From: an uncultured Clostridia bacterium
GTDB taxonomy: Bacteria > Bacillota > Clostridia > Oscillospirales > Ruminococcaceae
Length of the DNA stretch: 64,000 nucleotides
NCBI GenBank assembly: GCA_947626165.1
Contig: CANQRG010000010.1
Span: 27,773-91,772, forward strand
Direction: 5' to 3'
In this document: piece after piece, positions 8,947-17,832 of the stretch
Numbering within the stretch: position 1 is the first letter of the stretch
Layout of the letters: every line of letters begins with the position of its first letter
Made by a program: the position numbers and the translations under genes
The notes under the pieces: generated by a model
Databases searched by the model: none
What the model was told of the DNA's origin: nothing
What the model saw: the letters and a program-made list of their open reading frames with translations, nothing else

Positions 8947-10262
8947 TGCAAAACGCAAGAAAATTCACCAGGGATCTGCTGACAGCCTTTTTTGAAAATT
9001 CATCGTATTCTAATATACTGCTTGATAACGCGCTTGATAAAAGCGAGCTTTCTGCTCAGGATAAAAAATTTGCAGCCAATCTTTTTTACGGAGTGATCGA
9101 GCGGAAAATTACGCTCGACGCGGTTATAAATAAGTATTCTAAAAGACCTGCCGAGAAATTATCAAGTGATGTTTTACAGACCCTTAGAATGGCAGTCTAT
9201 CAAATACTCTTTATGGACTCTGTTCCTGACAGAGCCGCAGTTTTTGAGAGTGTAAAGCTTGCAAAACGTGGTAAAAATCAGGCAATAGGCGGTTATGTAA
9301 ACGGCGTTCTGAGAGCATTTTTAAGAGACGGTAAAAAGATACCCGGGCTTGAGGATAAGGTAAGTAATTTATCTGTAAAATACTCGTGTCCCCAATGTCT
9401 TATAGAAAAATGGATCGGTGAGTACGGCGAGGATATGACGTTTGAAATGCTCAAAAGCTCTGTCGGAGTTCCGCCAGTTACAGCAAGACTGAATGTTTTG
9501 AAAATGCCTGCTGATGAAATAATTAATGAAATAACTGAATCAGGTGTTGAGGTTAAGCTTAGAAGCGAAGCTAGAAACTGCGCTCAGCTTTTCAATGTCA
9601 GAGATATAAGTCGTTTGAGTGTCTATAAAAAGGGTATGTTTCATATACAGGATATATCAAGCCAGATATGCTGTGAGATTTTAGACCCAAAGCCTGATGA
9701 AACCGTTTTAGATGTCTGTTCTGCGCCAGGAGGTAAGGCTTTTACTATTGCAGAGATTATGGGTAATCAGGGCAAAGTGATTGCGTGCGACTTGTATGAA
9801 CAGCGTGTAAAACTTATTAAAGACGGCGCTAAGCGTCTTGGAATTGATATAATCGAAGCAAAAATTAATGATGCAACAGTTTTTTCTGATGAAATTGAAA
9901 TGGCAGACAGAGTTTTATGCGACGTTCCATGCTCGGGTCTGGGAGTTATAAGAAGGAAGCCGGAGATAAAGTATAAAGATCCGAAGGACTTTGATGATCT
10001 GAAAGACATACAAAGAAAAATTATTGATGTGTCGTCCGGATATTTGAAAAAGGGTGGGGTTCTGGTTTATTCTACCTGTACCTTGTCAAGAGCAGAAAAT
10101 GACGAGGTTATTGACTGGTTTTTAGAAAATCATTCTGATTTTGAAAAGGGAAGCATTAAAGGATTTCCTAATATTAAAGACGGTGATTATAAAGTAACTA
10201 TTACTCCTAATATGTTTAACAGCGACGGATTTTTTATTGCAAAACTTATAAAGAAAAGGTAA
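8946..10262 (+). CDS. rsmB: 16S rRNA (cytosine-967-C5) methyltransferase
   Basis: RsmB methylates C967 of 16S rRNA. The 438-residue protein has an N-terminal NusB-like RNA-binding domain (residues 1-140). The Rossmann SAM domain follows, with DVCSAPGGKAF near residue 257, the DVPCSGLG motif carrying the cysteine that releases product, and the YSTCTLSRAEN motif carrying the catalytic cysteine. The one-base overlap with the previous gene and close spacing to rlmN suggest one transcript. Confidence 0.94.
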   Translation: MQNARKFTRDLLTAFFENSSYSNILLDNALDKSELSAQDKKFAANLFYGVIERKITLDAVINKYSKRPAEKLSSDVLQTLRMAVYQILFMDSVPDRAAVFESVKLAKRGKNQAIGGYVNGVLRAFLRDGKKIPGLEDKVSNLSVKYSCPQCLIEKWIGEYGEDMTFEMLKSSVGVPPVTARLNVLKMPADEIINEITESGVEVKLRSEARNCAQLFNVRDISRLSVYKKGMFHIQDISSQICCEILDPKPDETVLDVCSAPGGKAFTIAEIMGNQGKVIACDLYEQRVKLIKDGAKRLGIDIIEAKINDATVFSDEIEMADRVLCDVPCSGLGVIRRKPEIKYKDPKDFDDLKDIQRKIIDVSSGYLKKGGVLVYSTCTLSRAENDEVIDWFLENHSDFEKGSIKGFPNIKDGDYKVTITPNMFNSDGFFIAKLIKKR

Positions 10263-10275
10263 AATAAAAGATATA

Positions 10276-11319
10276 ATGACTGAAAAGAATCAAGAAAAAA
10301 TTGATATATTATCTCTTAGCCAAGCTGAACTTGAAGATGAAATTTTACTTCTGGGTGAAAAGAAGTTCAGGGCAAAGCAAATCTGGCAGTGGCTACATGT
10401 AAAGAAAGTCAGAAATTTCGACAAAATGAGCAATTTATCTGCACAGTTTAGAGGCAAATTATCAGATATTTTTTGTATAAAATCACTAATTATTTCAAAA
10501 AGACTTGCGTCAAACATAGACAATACTGTAAAATATCTATATGAATTACCTGATGGTAATCATATAGAAACAGTGCTTATGGAATACAACCACGGTTACA
10601 GCCTTTGTGTGTCCACTCAGGTGGGATGTAAAATGGGCTGTAGGTTCTGCGCGTCGACCATCGCCGGCTTTAAGAGAAACCTTGAGCCGTCGGAGATTCT
10701 TCTCCAGCTTTATGAGACTGAGAGGGATTCTGGTATAAAGGTTTCGAGTATCGTTCTTATGGGAATAGGCGAGCCTCTTGACAACTTTGACAACGTCACG
10801 AAGTTTTTGGATATTCTCAGCGATAAGGACGGCAGTAATATGAGTCTTCGCCATGTTTCTCTTTCGACCTGTGGGATCGTTCCGAGAATATATGATTTAG
10901 CAGACAAAAGCTATGGGCTTACTCTTTCGGTTTCACTTCACGCAACAACTGACGCAAAGAGAAGTGAAATAATGCCGATTAATAACAAATATAATATAAA
11001 TGAACTTATTTCTGCCTGCAAATATTATTTACATAAGACGGGTAGACGCATTTCCTTTGAATATGCCCTTATTGATGGTGTAAATGATTCTAAAGAGCAG
11101 GCAAAAGAACTGTCAAGGCTTTTTAAAGGTATGCAAAGTCATATAAACATAATACCTGTTAATAAAATAAAAGAACGTGAATTTACATCGAACAGGAAAT
11201 CTGCTATAAGATTTCGTGATTTACTTATAGATTTAGGTGTGAACGCAACTGTGAGGAGAACACTTGGTTCGGATATTGACGCAGCGTGCGGTCAGTTAAG
11301 ACGTGAATACGAGATATAG
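10276..11319 (+). CDS. rlmN: 23S rRNA (adenine-2503-C2) methyltransferase
   Basis: RlmN is a radical SAM enzyme that methylates A2503 of 23S rRNA and A37 of some tRNAs. The CxxxCxxC cluster motif is at Cys118, Cys122 and Cys125, and the methyl-carrying cysteine is Cys338 near the C terminus (AACGQLR). The length of 347 is standard. The start lacks a strong ribosome binding site, which fits coupling to rsmB 13 bases upstream. Confidence 0.96.
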   Translation: MTEKNQEKIDILSLSQAELEDEILLLGEKKFRAKQIWQWLHVKKVRNFDKMSNLSAQFRGKLSDIFCIKSLIISKRLASNIDNTVKYLYELPDGNHIETVLMEYNHGYSLCVSTQVGCKMGCRFCASTIAGFKRNLEPSEILLQLYETERDSGIKVSSIVLMGIGEPLDNFDNVTKFLDILSDKDGSNMSLRHVSLSTCGIVPRIYDLADKSYGLTLSVSLHATTDAKRSEIMPINNKYNINELISACKYYLHKTGRRISFEYALIDGVNDSKEQAKELSRLFKGMQSHINIIPVNKIKEREFTSNRKSAIRFRDLLIDLGVNATVRRTLGSDIDAACGQLRREYEI

Positions 11320-11336
11320 AAAGAAGGTGTACTAAC

Positions 11337-12065
11337 TTGTTTGTAGTTGCAAAAAGTGACGTTGGTATGACAAGACGGGAAAATCAGGATAGGTTTTGCG
11401 TTAAAATCATTGATGACGAGACGGTTGCCGCTGTTGTTTGCGATGGAATGGGCGGCGCTCAGTCCGGCGGTCTTGCCAGTGAAATCGCAGCAAATGCTGT
11501 TTTTGACAGGCTGATTTCAAATTACAGAAACGGCGTTGAGGACAACAGCATAAGAAACACTATACTAACATCTTTGACGGCTGCAAATACGTTAGTATAT
11601 GAGAAGTCAAAGGAAGATGAAGATAAAAATGGTATGGGTACGACCTGTGTAGGCGCGTTGATAAAAAAAGATAAAGCATATATAGGCAGCGTGGGAGACA
11701 GCAGGGCTTATCTACTGGATGAAAGCGGAATTAAGCAGATAACAAACGACCATACTATAGTAGAAATTCTTTATGAACAGGGAAAAATAGAAAAAGACGA
11801 TAAAAACAACCATGAGATGAGTCATATAATAACGAAAGCTATCGGTACCGAACCAGATTTGGAACCGGATTATTTTGAAGTAGAACTGAAGGAAAATTCA
11901 ATAATTCTTATATGCTCAGATGGACTTACCAATTATTGCAGCGACGAGCTTATATATAGTTATGTGTATAAAAAAGATCTTGAAAGCTCGCTTAATGATT
12001 TGATAAATTATGCAAATAATAAAGGCGGTAAGGATAACATCACAGTGGCAATAATAATGAATTAG
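11337..12065 (+). CDS. prpC: PP2C-family Ser/Thr protein phosphatase
   Basis: This 242-residue metal-dependent phosphatase opposes the PASTA kinase encoded next to it. The PP2C motifs are complete: RRENQDRF, CDGMGGAQSG, GTTCVGALI, SVGDSRAYLL, SDGLTNY and GGKDNITVAI, which supply the metal-binding aspartates. It starts at TTG 11337 behind an AAGGTGT site. In Bacillus the PrpC/PrkC pair controls germination, cell-wall growth and stationary-phase physiology. Confidence 0.95.
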   Translation: MFVVAKSDVGMTRRENQDRFCVKIIDDETVAAVVCDGMGGAQSGGLASEIAANAVFDRLISNYRNGVEDNSIRNTILTSLTAANTLVYEKSKEDEDKNGMGTTCVGALIKKDKAYIGSVGDSRAYLLDESGIKQITNDHTIVEILYEQGKIEKDDKNNHEMSHIITKAIGTEPDLEPDYFEVELKENSIILICSDGLTNYCSDELIYSYVYKKDLESSLNDLINYANNKGGKDNITVAIIMN

Positions 12066-12085
12066 GGAAAAGGGAGGAAAATGTT

Positions 12086-14215
12086 TTGGATGCATATATT
12101 GGCAAAAAGCTTGACGGCAGATATGAGATCACCGAGCTTATCGGCATCGGGGGAATGGCCGATGTATATAAAGCAGTCGACATTATGGAAGACAGAACGG
12201 TTGCCGTTAAGATTTTGAAGAATGAGTTTTCAGAAAACGAAGAGTTTTTAAGAAGATTTAGAAACGAGAGCAAGGCAATAGCTGTGCTTTCACACCCTAA
12301 TATAGTTAAAATATATGATGTTGGCTTTTCTGATGAGATTCAGTATATTGTTATGGAATACATTGACGGCATTACATTAAAGGAGTTCATAGAACAGCAG
12401 GGCGTTTTGAGATGGAGAGACGCTATCCACTTTATAACGCAGGTTCTAAGAGCCCTTCAGCACGCGCATGACAGGGGTATTGTACACAGAGATATAAAGC
12501 CTCAAAACATTATGCTGTTCTCTGACGGAACTATAAAGGTGATGGATTTTGGAATCGCACGTTTTTCAAGATCAGACGGTAAAACGCTTTCAGATAAGAC
12601 GATAGGCTCTGTTCATTACATATCGCCTGAGCAGGCAAGAGGCGATATAACAGACGAGAAAAGCGATATATATTCAGTAGGCGTAATGCTTTATGAAATG
12701 CTTACAGGTAAAAAGCCTTTTGACGCTGAAAATCCTGTTGCTGTTGCGCTTATGCATATGCAGGAGGTTGCAAAGAATCCTAGAGAGATAATAAGTACAA
12801 TTCCTGAGCCTTTAGCAGAAATAGTTTATCATGCTATGGAGAGAAACCCCTCAAGAAGATACCAGTCGGCATCTGAGATGATGAAGGATATCGAAACATT
12901 CAAGCATAATCCCGATGTTATATTCGGTTATAAAAATATGAATGAAATTGACTCACCAAAATCGAGTGAATCAACTATCTTTTTTAATCCTGTTAAAAAG
13001 GATAATAATTCTGATGACAGCGAAATAATAGATGTAGACCCTAGTGTTCCCTCAGAAACCTACAATAACTATCCGGATTATTACGACGATGAGGACGACG
13101 AGCCTGTAAAAAAGCGTTCGTATGTAGTTCCAATTTTAACTGCTGTCACTGTTGCAGTTGTTATAATTGCGGCAATAGTAATCTTGTTTATGGTTATAAA
13201 ATCCGATGCTTTCGGAAGTAACACTAACAAGGTAGAGATCCCTAACTTTATTGGTCAGTCTATCGTTGACGCTAAAAATGAGTACGGTGAAAAGCTGATA
13301 TTTATTATTGAGTCTGAATTCAACGACGAATACGCAAAGGATATTATTTACGAGCAGGACATTCCTCAGGGTACGATCAAAAAGGAAGGTTCTGAGATTA
13401 AAGTCAAGGTTTCAAAGGGCCCTAAGACGTCAGTTATCCCTGATTTGAAAAACCAGACCTATGAAGCGGCAAAATCTATGCTTGAAGGTCTTAAACTTGT
13501 ACCAGTACAGAGCCTGCGGCATGATGACGATGTAATTGAGGGAAGAGTTATAGACACTAACCCCGAAACCAATGAAGAGGTTCCGCAGGGCTCATCTGTT
13601 ACGGTATTTGTCAGCAGCGGACCTTTAGAGACAAAGGTAAAGGTCCCGTCACTTATCGGAAGAACTGAAGATGACGCTAAGGCATTACTTGAAGAAAATA
13701 AGCTAAAATGTAAGGTAGAAAAGGTAGATACAGATGAGGTTGATAAGGGAAAGGTTGTTTCTCAGTCAATTTCCAAAGGTACAAATGTCGATAGAGATAC
13801 TGTAATAACTATTGGCGTATCGACTGGAAAAGCGGCGTCTAAAACTGTAAGTATAGATGTTCCGGTGCCAGTTGGGGCATGGGGAAGCTATAAGTTTTTG
13901 ATATATGTAAACGGAAATCTTAAAGACACTCAGACAATAGGTGATGCTGAAACAGTCGCAGGAAGCTCTGTAAGAGTTTCTGTAACAGGGCAGGGAGAAC
14001 AGACTGTTTCTATAAAAGTTCAGCGTGACAGCGATTCAAAATTATTCGGAACATATCAAGTCAACTTTGCTGAAAACACCTACTCAGAAACTTCAACAGA
14101 CCCAGGCGCGTTTACTTCTATAACCCCTGAAAAAGAAACTACCACGCCTACAGACACTTCTGAAAGTGAATCTGCTACTTCGTGGAGTCTGACAACTACA
14201 AATAATGCAGGTTAA
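12086..14215 (+). CDS. prkC: PASTA-domain Ser/Thr protein kinase
   Basis: A membrane kinase that senses cell-wall fragments. The kinase domain spans roughly residues 10-275, with the glycine loop GIGGMADVY, Lys42, the catalytic loop HRDIKPQN (Asp136) and DFG at 154-156. A linker rich in acidic residues leads to one membrane segment (about 345-370). Three PASTA repeats follow (about 378-443, 444-511 and 512-580), and then an unusual extracellular tail of about 130 residues that ends in Ser/Thr-rich sequence. TTG 12086 is the start, behind GGGAGG with eight-base spacing. The upstream ATG at 12081 is out of frame. Confidence 0.96.
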   Translation: MDAYIGKKLDGRYEITELIGIGGMADVYKAVDIMEDRTVAVKILKNEFSENEEFLRRFRNESKAIAVLSHPNIVKIYDVGFSDEIQYIVMEYIDGITLKEFIEQQGVLRWRDAIHFITQVLRALQHAHDRGIVHRDIKPQNIMLFSDGTIKVMDFGIARFSRSDGKTLSDKTIGSVHYISPEQARGDITDEKSDIYSVGVMLYEMLTGKKPFDAENPVAVALMHMQEVAKNPREIISTIPEPLAEIVYHAMERNPSRRYQSASEMMKDIETFKHNPDVIFGYKNMNEIDSPKSSESTIFFNPVKKDNNSDDSEIIDVDPSVPSETYNNYPDYYDDEDDEPVKKRSYVVPILTAVTVAVVIIAAIVILFMVIKSDAFGSNTNKVEIPNFIGQSIVDAKNEYGEKLIFIIESEFNDEYAKDIIYEQDIPQGTIKKEGSEIKVKVSKGPKTSVIPDLKNQTYEAAKSMLEGLKLVPVQSLRHDDDVIEGRVIDTNPETNEEVPQGSSVTVFVSSGPLETKVKVPSLIGRTEDDAKALLEENKLKCKVEKVDTDEVDKGKVVSQSISKGTNVDRDTVITIGVSTGKAASKTVSIDVPVPVGAWGSYKFLIYVNGNLKDTQTIGDAETVAGSSVRVSVTGQGEQTVSIKVQRDSDSKLFGTYQVNFAENTYSETSTDPGAFTSITPEKETTTPTDTSESESATSWSLTTTNNAG

Positions 14216-14218
14216 TAA

Positions 14219-15106
14219 ATGAATAAAGAAGGATTAATTGTAAAACTTATCGGAGGCATCTACTATGTAGAAGCCTCTGATGTTGTATATGAATGCAAGG
14301 CAAAGGGTTCATTTAGAAACGATAATTTATCTCCCGTATGCGGCGATAGGGTGGAAATTCTTATCAAGGAAGGTGAAACTTCGGTTATAACCAAAGTTTT
14401 TGAGCGTAAGTCACTGATTATAAGACCTCAGCTTGCTAATCTTGATTATCTGGTTTTGGTCAATTCTGTCTGCGAGCCTTCGCCCAATTTGCTCCTTATT
14501 GATAAGTTTATCGCAATCGCTGAGTATAAAGGGATCGAGCCTGTGGTTGTTTTCACAAAAATAGATAAAAAAAGCGAAGATGAGCTTGTATCCATTTATG
14601 ATAAAGTAGGAGTCAAGGTCTTTTCCGTTGATAACACAACGGGTAAGGGAAGCGAAGGATTAAAAAAACTTCTTGTCGGAAAGCTGTCTGCATTTACAGG
14701 TAATACTGGAGTGGGAAAATCCAGTCTTATAAATAATCTTTTTCCCGGTCTTAATTTGGATACGGGGGAAGTCAGCAAGAAGCTTGGACGCGGAAAGCAT
14801 ACTACCAGATGCGTCGAGCTGTTTAAATTGTCAGACGGCGGATATATTGCCGACACACCTGGATTTTCTTCATTTGATACAAAAAAGTATGATATAATAT
14901 TCAAAGACGAGCTTGCTTCCTGCTTTAGAGAATTTAACGATTTTATCGGAAAATGTAGATTTCAGGACTGTAACCATATCTCTGAACCGGGCTGTGCAGT
15001 TATTGACGCTGTAAACCGCGGTATTATTTCAAATTCACGCCATGACAGCTATGTAAAAATGTTCGAGGAAGCTAAAACACTAAAGGAATGGGAGCATAAG
15101 CATTAA
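14219..15106 (+). CDS. rsgA: Ribosome small-subunit GTPase RsgA
   Basis: RsgA checks 30S maturation by GTP hydrolysis. The 295-residue protein has an N-terminal OB domain, a circularly permuted GTPase with G4 TKID ahead of the P-loop GNTGVGKSS and DTPGFSS, and a C-terminal zinc site formed by CRFQDCNHISEPGC. In Bacillus the orthologue (CpgA) lies in the same order after prkC. The stop overlaps the thiN start by one base. Confidence 0.95.
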   Translation: MNKEGLIVKLIGGIYYVEASDVVYECKAKGSFRNDNLSPVCGDRVEILIKEGETSVITKVFERKSLIIRPQLANLDYLVLVNSVCEPSPNLLLIDKFIAIAEYKGIEPVVVFTKIDKKSEDELVSIYDKVGVKVFSVDNTTGKGSEGLKKLLVGKLSAFTGNTGVGKSSLINNLFPGLNLDTGEVSKKLGRGKHTTRCVELFKLSDGGYIADTPGFSSFDTKKYDIIFKDELASCFREFNDFIGKCRFQDCNHISEPGCAVIDAVNRGIISNSRHDSYVKMFEEAKTLKEWEHKH

Positions 15107-15729
15107 TGGAAAAGTGTTTGATAGTCGGCGGCGGAAAAATAAGCGATAATGAATGGCTGCGTTCTGTTTCAAAGCAATATGATTTTATAATTGCGTCGGA
15201 TAAGGGATATACAACTCTCAAAAGAGATGATATCGCTATTGATATAGCAATAGGCGATTTTGATTCGCTTGGATATGTTCCTGATGACGTTAAAGTTATC
15301 AAGCTAAAGGTGGAAAAGGATGACACTGATACAATGAGTGCGGTTAGATATGCGCTTGATAACGGCGCTAAGGAGATAACACTTGCCGGAGGAATCGGCG
15401 GACGTCTTGACCATACTATTGCCAATATACAGACGCTTAGTTTTATTGTAAGTCATAATGCAGTTGGCAGGTTAATCGATGAGAATAATGAGATTATAGG
15501 ACTTGCCTCCGGTGAGTATGAGTTTAATAGAAGAAAAGGGTATTCGTTGTCAGTGTTTTCAATGTCAGACGAGGTGACAGGTCTTTGTGAAAAGGGAGTA
15601 AAATATCCGCTTAATAATGCTGTGTTGACGAATAAATTTCCGATGGGCGTATCTAACGAAATTATTAAGGACAGCGCATTTATTTCTTTTAAAAGCGGTA
15701 TAGTGCTTGTGTGCTTTTCTAAGCTGTAA
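15106..15729 (+). CDS. thiN: Thiamine diphosphokinase
   Basis: This enzyme transfers pyrophosphate from ATP to thiamine to make thiamine diphosphate. The 207-residue protein carries the DKGYTTL and AIGDFDSLG metal/ATP motifs, the KDDTD motif and GGRLDHT, all diagnostic for the family. It follows rsgA with a one-base overlap, as in Bacillus (where rpe is inserted between them; rpe is absent here). Confidence 0.93.
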   Translation: MEKCLIVGGGKISDNEWLRSVSKQYDFIIASDKGYTTLKRDDIAIDIAIGDFDSLGYVPDDVKVIKLKVEKDDTDTMSAVRYALDNGAKEITLAGGIGGRLDHTIANIQTLSFIVSHNAVGRLIDENNEIIGLASGEYEFNRRKGYSLSVFSMSDEVTGLCEKGVKYPLNNAVLTNKFPMGVSNEIIKDSAFISFKSGIVLVCFSKL

Positions 15730-15787
15730 CAAAAGACTGCTTATCTGAATATTATAAAGTATTCTTACCATTGGGAGGAGAGTACAT

Positions 15788-15874
15788 ATGAAAATTGTCT
15801 TAGTCAAACCGCCTAAGATCCTGTCCGGGATACTTAGAAAAGTATTTAAGATCAATAAATGTGCTGAATATTAA
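15788..15874 (+). CDS. spoVM: Stage V sporulation protein M (SpoVM)
   Basis: SpoVM is a tiny amphipathic helix that marks the convex forespore membrane and anchors SpoIVA at the start of coat assembly. This 28-codon ORF has a strong GGGAGGAG site and sits after thiN, its place in Bacillus. Aligned without gaps to the 26-residue Bacillus protein (sequence from memory), it keeps Lys2, Lys7, Pro9, Lys10, Leu12, Gly14, Ile15 and Arg17. Pro9 is the residue known to set curvature recognition. A hairpin terminator starts four bases after the stop. This is direct evidence that the organism carries sporulation genes. Confidence 0.9.
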   Translation: MKIVLVKPPKILSGILRKVFKINKCAEY

Positions 15875-15877
15875 AAT

Positions 15878-15908
15878 AAAGTGCTTGGCATGCGCTGAGC
15901 ACTTTTTC
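15878..15908 (+). terminator. Intrinsic terminator after spoVM
   Basis: An 8-bp AAAGTGCT/AGCACTTT stem with a 12-base loop is followed by a T run. It ends the prpC-spoVM transcript. Confidence 0.85.
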
Positions 15909-15963
15909 ATAATAAGCAGTCTTTCGGCATATAAATATATATCTGATTTCTAAAGGAAAATAT

Positions 15964-16536
15964 ATGCTGGAATTTTTGTTTAAAGAATATAAAATAAAAC
16001 TATCATTTAGTTTTTTTGCAGTATTAGCCGTATTATTTTTTATCGGCGATAGCTTCGCTGTTGCAACGGCATTGCTTTGCTGTTTTATGCATGAGTTCGG
16101 GCATATGATTATGATGCACATATTTTCAATACCGATAAGTGAGATCATGCTTTACGGCGGAGGTATAAAGCTCAAAATCGAAAACGAAAGGCTTTACAGC
16201 AAAAAAAGCGAAATATGTGTATTACTTGCCGGTGCAGGAGTAAATATTATTAGCTTTTTTATTTTTAAGGGATTTCTTACCCAGCTTGCTTATACAAGCC
16301 TTATACTGGGACTTTTTAATCTTCTTCCGTTCAAATACTTTGACGGAGGACGCGTGCTGAAGCTGATTTTTGAGGATTCAGTGTCAGTTTATATGAACTC
16401 GGCATATAAGGTCATACGCTCTGTGCTTGTTTTAATGACGATTTGCATAATTGTTTTGATGCTATACAAGAGAATAGCAAATATTTCACTAATATTGACG
16501 CTAATTTATATTGTTATTTCAGAGATTTTATGCTGA
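15964..16536 (+). CDS. M50 site-2-type intramembrane protease, SpoIVFB-like
   Basis: This 190-residue membrane metalloprotease has HEFGH at residues 43-47 inside a hydrophobic segment and a second zinc-ligand motif NLLPFKYFDGG near residue 120. Four to six membrane segments are visible. The length and the lack of PDZ or CBS domains match SpoIVFB, the protease that activates pro-sigma-K in the mother cell. Its place directly after spoVM supports a sporulation role but does not prove it. Another S2P-family protease with other targets is possible. Confidence 0.8.
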   Translation: MLEFLFKEYKIKLSFSFFAVLAVLFFIGDSFAVATALLCCFMHEFGHMIMMHIFSIPISEIMLYGGGIKLKIENERLYSKKSEICVLLAGAGVNIISFFIFKGFLTQLAYTSLILGLFNLLPFKYFDGGRVLKLIFEDSVSVYMNSAYKVIRSVLVLMTICIIVLMLYKRIANISLILTLIYIVISEILC

Positions 16537-16592
16537 TTTACTATTAGGGAAAAGTTGTACACACTTTTTTAATAAAAAATTTATGAAAAATA

Positions 16593-16621
16593 TTGAAATT
16601 ATAATTCCATTGTGATATAAT
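16593..16621 (+). promoter_or_regulatory. Sigma-A-type promoter for rplS
   Basis: TTGAAA (16593-16598), a 17-base spacer and perfect TATAAT (16616-16621) lie 137 bases before the rplS start. Confidence 0.85.
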
Positions 16622-16629
16622 ATATAAGC

Positions 16630-16742
16630 ATTTGATTTACCGTCGTTCAATGCGACGAGAGTTAGTGCCTGCCATTTGGCAAGACATTAAAGCGGACAGT
16701 CCTCTGATTTTGTAAAGCAAAATGTATGAATGTCTGAAAATA
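16630..16742 (+). promoter_or_regulatory. Structured 5' leader of rplS, possible L19 autoregulatory element
   Basis: The rplS transcript has a leader of about 130 nt. It contains a hairpin with CGTCG/CGACG arms near 16643-16659 and a second TGCC/GGCA hairpin near 16669-16683. Firmicute rplS genes often carry an L19-binding leader. Match to that family is inferred from position and structure only. Confidence 0.5.
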
Positions 16743-16758
16743 ATAGGAGGTATTTAAA

Positions 16759-17103
16759 GTGGACGCTTTAAGACTAATTTCAAATTCAAGTTTAAAAGAA
16801 GAGGTTCCTGTTCTTAGCATAGGAGATACCGTTAAGGTACACGTTAAGATAAAGGAAGGCGACAAGTCAAGAATTCAGATTTTTGAGGGAACAGTTATCG
16901 CCAAGAAACACGGCGGAATAAACGAAACATTTACAGTACGCCGGGTTGCTCACGGATGCGGAATTGAAAGAGTTTTCCCGCTACATTCACCGATAGTTGA
17001 AAAGGTTGAAGTTATAAGAAGCGGACGTGTACGCAGAGCTAAGCTGTACTACTTGAGAGACAGAGTAGGAAAGGCAGCTAAGGTTAAAGAAGCAATTAAA
17101 TAA
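16759..17103 (+). CDS. rplS: 50S ribosomal protein L19
   Basis: L19 sits at the 30S-50S interface. The 114-residue protein has the signature [16 protein letters not shown] and the conserved [27 protein letters not shown]. The start is GTG 16759 behind AGGAGG. It has its own promoter, leader and terminator, so it forms a single-gene unit. Confidence 0.98.
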   Translation: MDALRLISNSSLKEEVPVLSIGDTVKVHVKIKEGDKSRIQIFEGTVIAKKHGGINETFTVRRVAHGCGIERVFPLHSPIVEKVEVIRSGRVRRAKLYYLRDRVGKAAKVKEAIK

Positions 17104-17110
17104 TTGTTGT

Positions 17111-17146
17111 AAAGGAACAAAGCAAATTTGTTCCTTTTTCTTTTTA
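17111..17146 (+). terminator. Intrinsic terminator after rplS
   Basis: An 11-bp AAAGGAACAAA/TTTGTTCCTTT stem with a five-base loop is followed by a T-rich run. Confidence 0.92.
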
Positions 17147-17153
17147 AAAGCAC

Positions 17154-17182
17154 TTGAAATCTGTTTGTTTTTTTGTTAGAAT
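17154..17182 (+). promoter_or_regulatory. Promoter for lepB operon
   Basis: TTGAAA (17154-17159), a 17-base spacer and TAGAAT (17177-17182) lie 35 bases before the lepB start. Confidence 0.7.
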
Positions 17183-17217
17183 TATGTTATATATTTATAA
17201 ATAAAGAGGTATTGTTA

Positions 17218-17802
17218 ATGGAATTTAATGAAAACGAGATTTATAGCAATGAAGATTACAATAAATTCAAAGAAAAAAAGTCTGTAGGAAACGAGATTCT
17301 GGAATGGCTTGAGTCTATTGCTATTTCAATTTTCATAGTAATATTGGTGTTCACATTTGTTTTCCGAATCGTAATAGTTGACGGAAGCTCAATGTTCCCA
17401 ACACTTGAGGACGGACAGAGACTTGTTATATCACATCTATTCTATACACCTAAGCAGGGCGATATAGTTGTTGTAAACAGCAAGGGACTTAACAAAACTA
17501 TTATAAAGAGAGTTATAGCTACTGAAGGTCAGACTGTTGATATTAATTTCGATAAACACACTGTAACCGTTGACGGAAAAACATTGGACGAACCTTATAT
17601 AAATGAACCAACTATTAGAAATGACGGAGGAAACACCTATCCTTTGGTTGTACCTGAGAATACTATTTTTGTAATGGGCGATAACAGAAACAATTCTACT
17701 GACAGCAGAAATTCGCTTGTCGGTTTCATTCCGATAGATGATGTATTGGGAAAGGCAGTATTTAGAATTTATCCGTTTGATAGGTTTGGAAGAATAAAAT
17801 AG
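17218..17802 (+). CDS. lepB: Signal peptidase I
   Basis: LepB cleaves signal peptides at the outer membrane face. The 194-residue protein has one N-terminal membrane segment (about 33-54), the catalytic Ser58 in SSMFPTL and the general base Lys97 in KRVIA, with GDNRNNSTDSR in the conserved domain. It is the single-membrane-span Gram-positive type. ATG 17218 with an AAAGAGGT site is preferred to an upstream in-frame TTG at 17173 that lies inside the promoter. Confidence 0.96.
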   Translation: MEFNENEIYSNEDYNKFKEKKSVGNEILEWLESIAISIFIVILVFTFVFRIVIVDGSSMFPTLEDGQRLVISHLFYTPKQGDIVVVNSKGLNKTIIKRVIATEGQTVDINFDKHTVTVDGKTLDEPYINEPTIRNDGGNTYPLVVPENTIFVMGDNRNNSTDSRNSLVGFIPIDDVLGKAVFRIYPFDRFGRIK

Positions 17803-17832
17803 ATTGTTTGTGATTTAGAAAGGTGTACTGAA

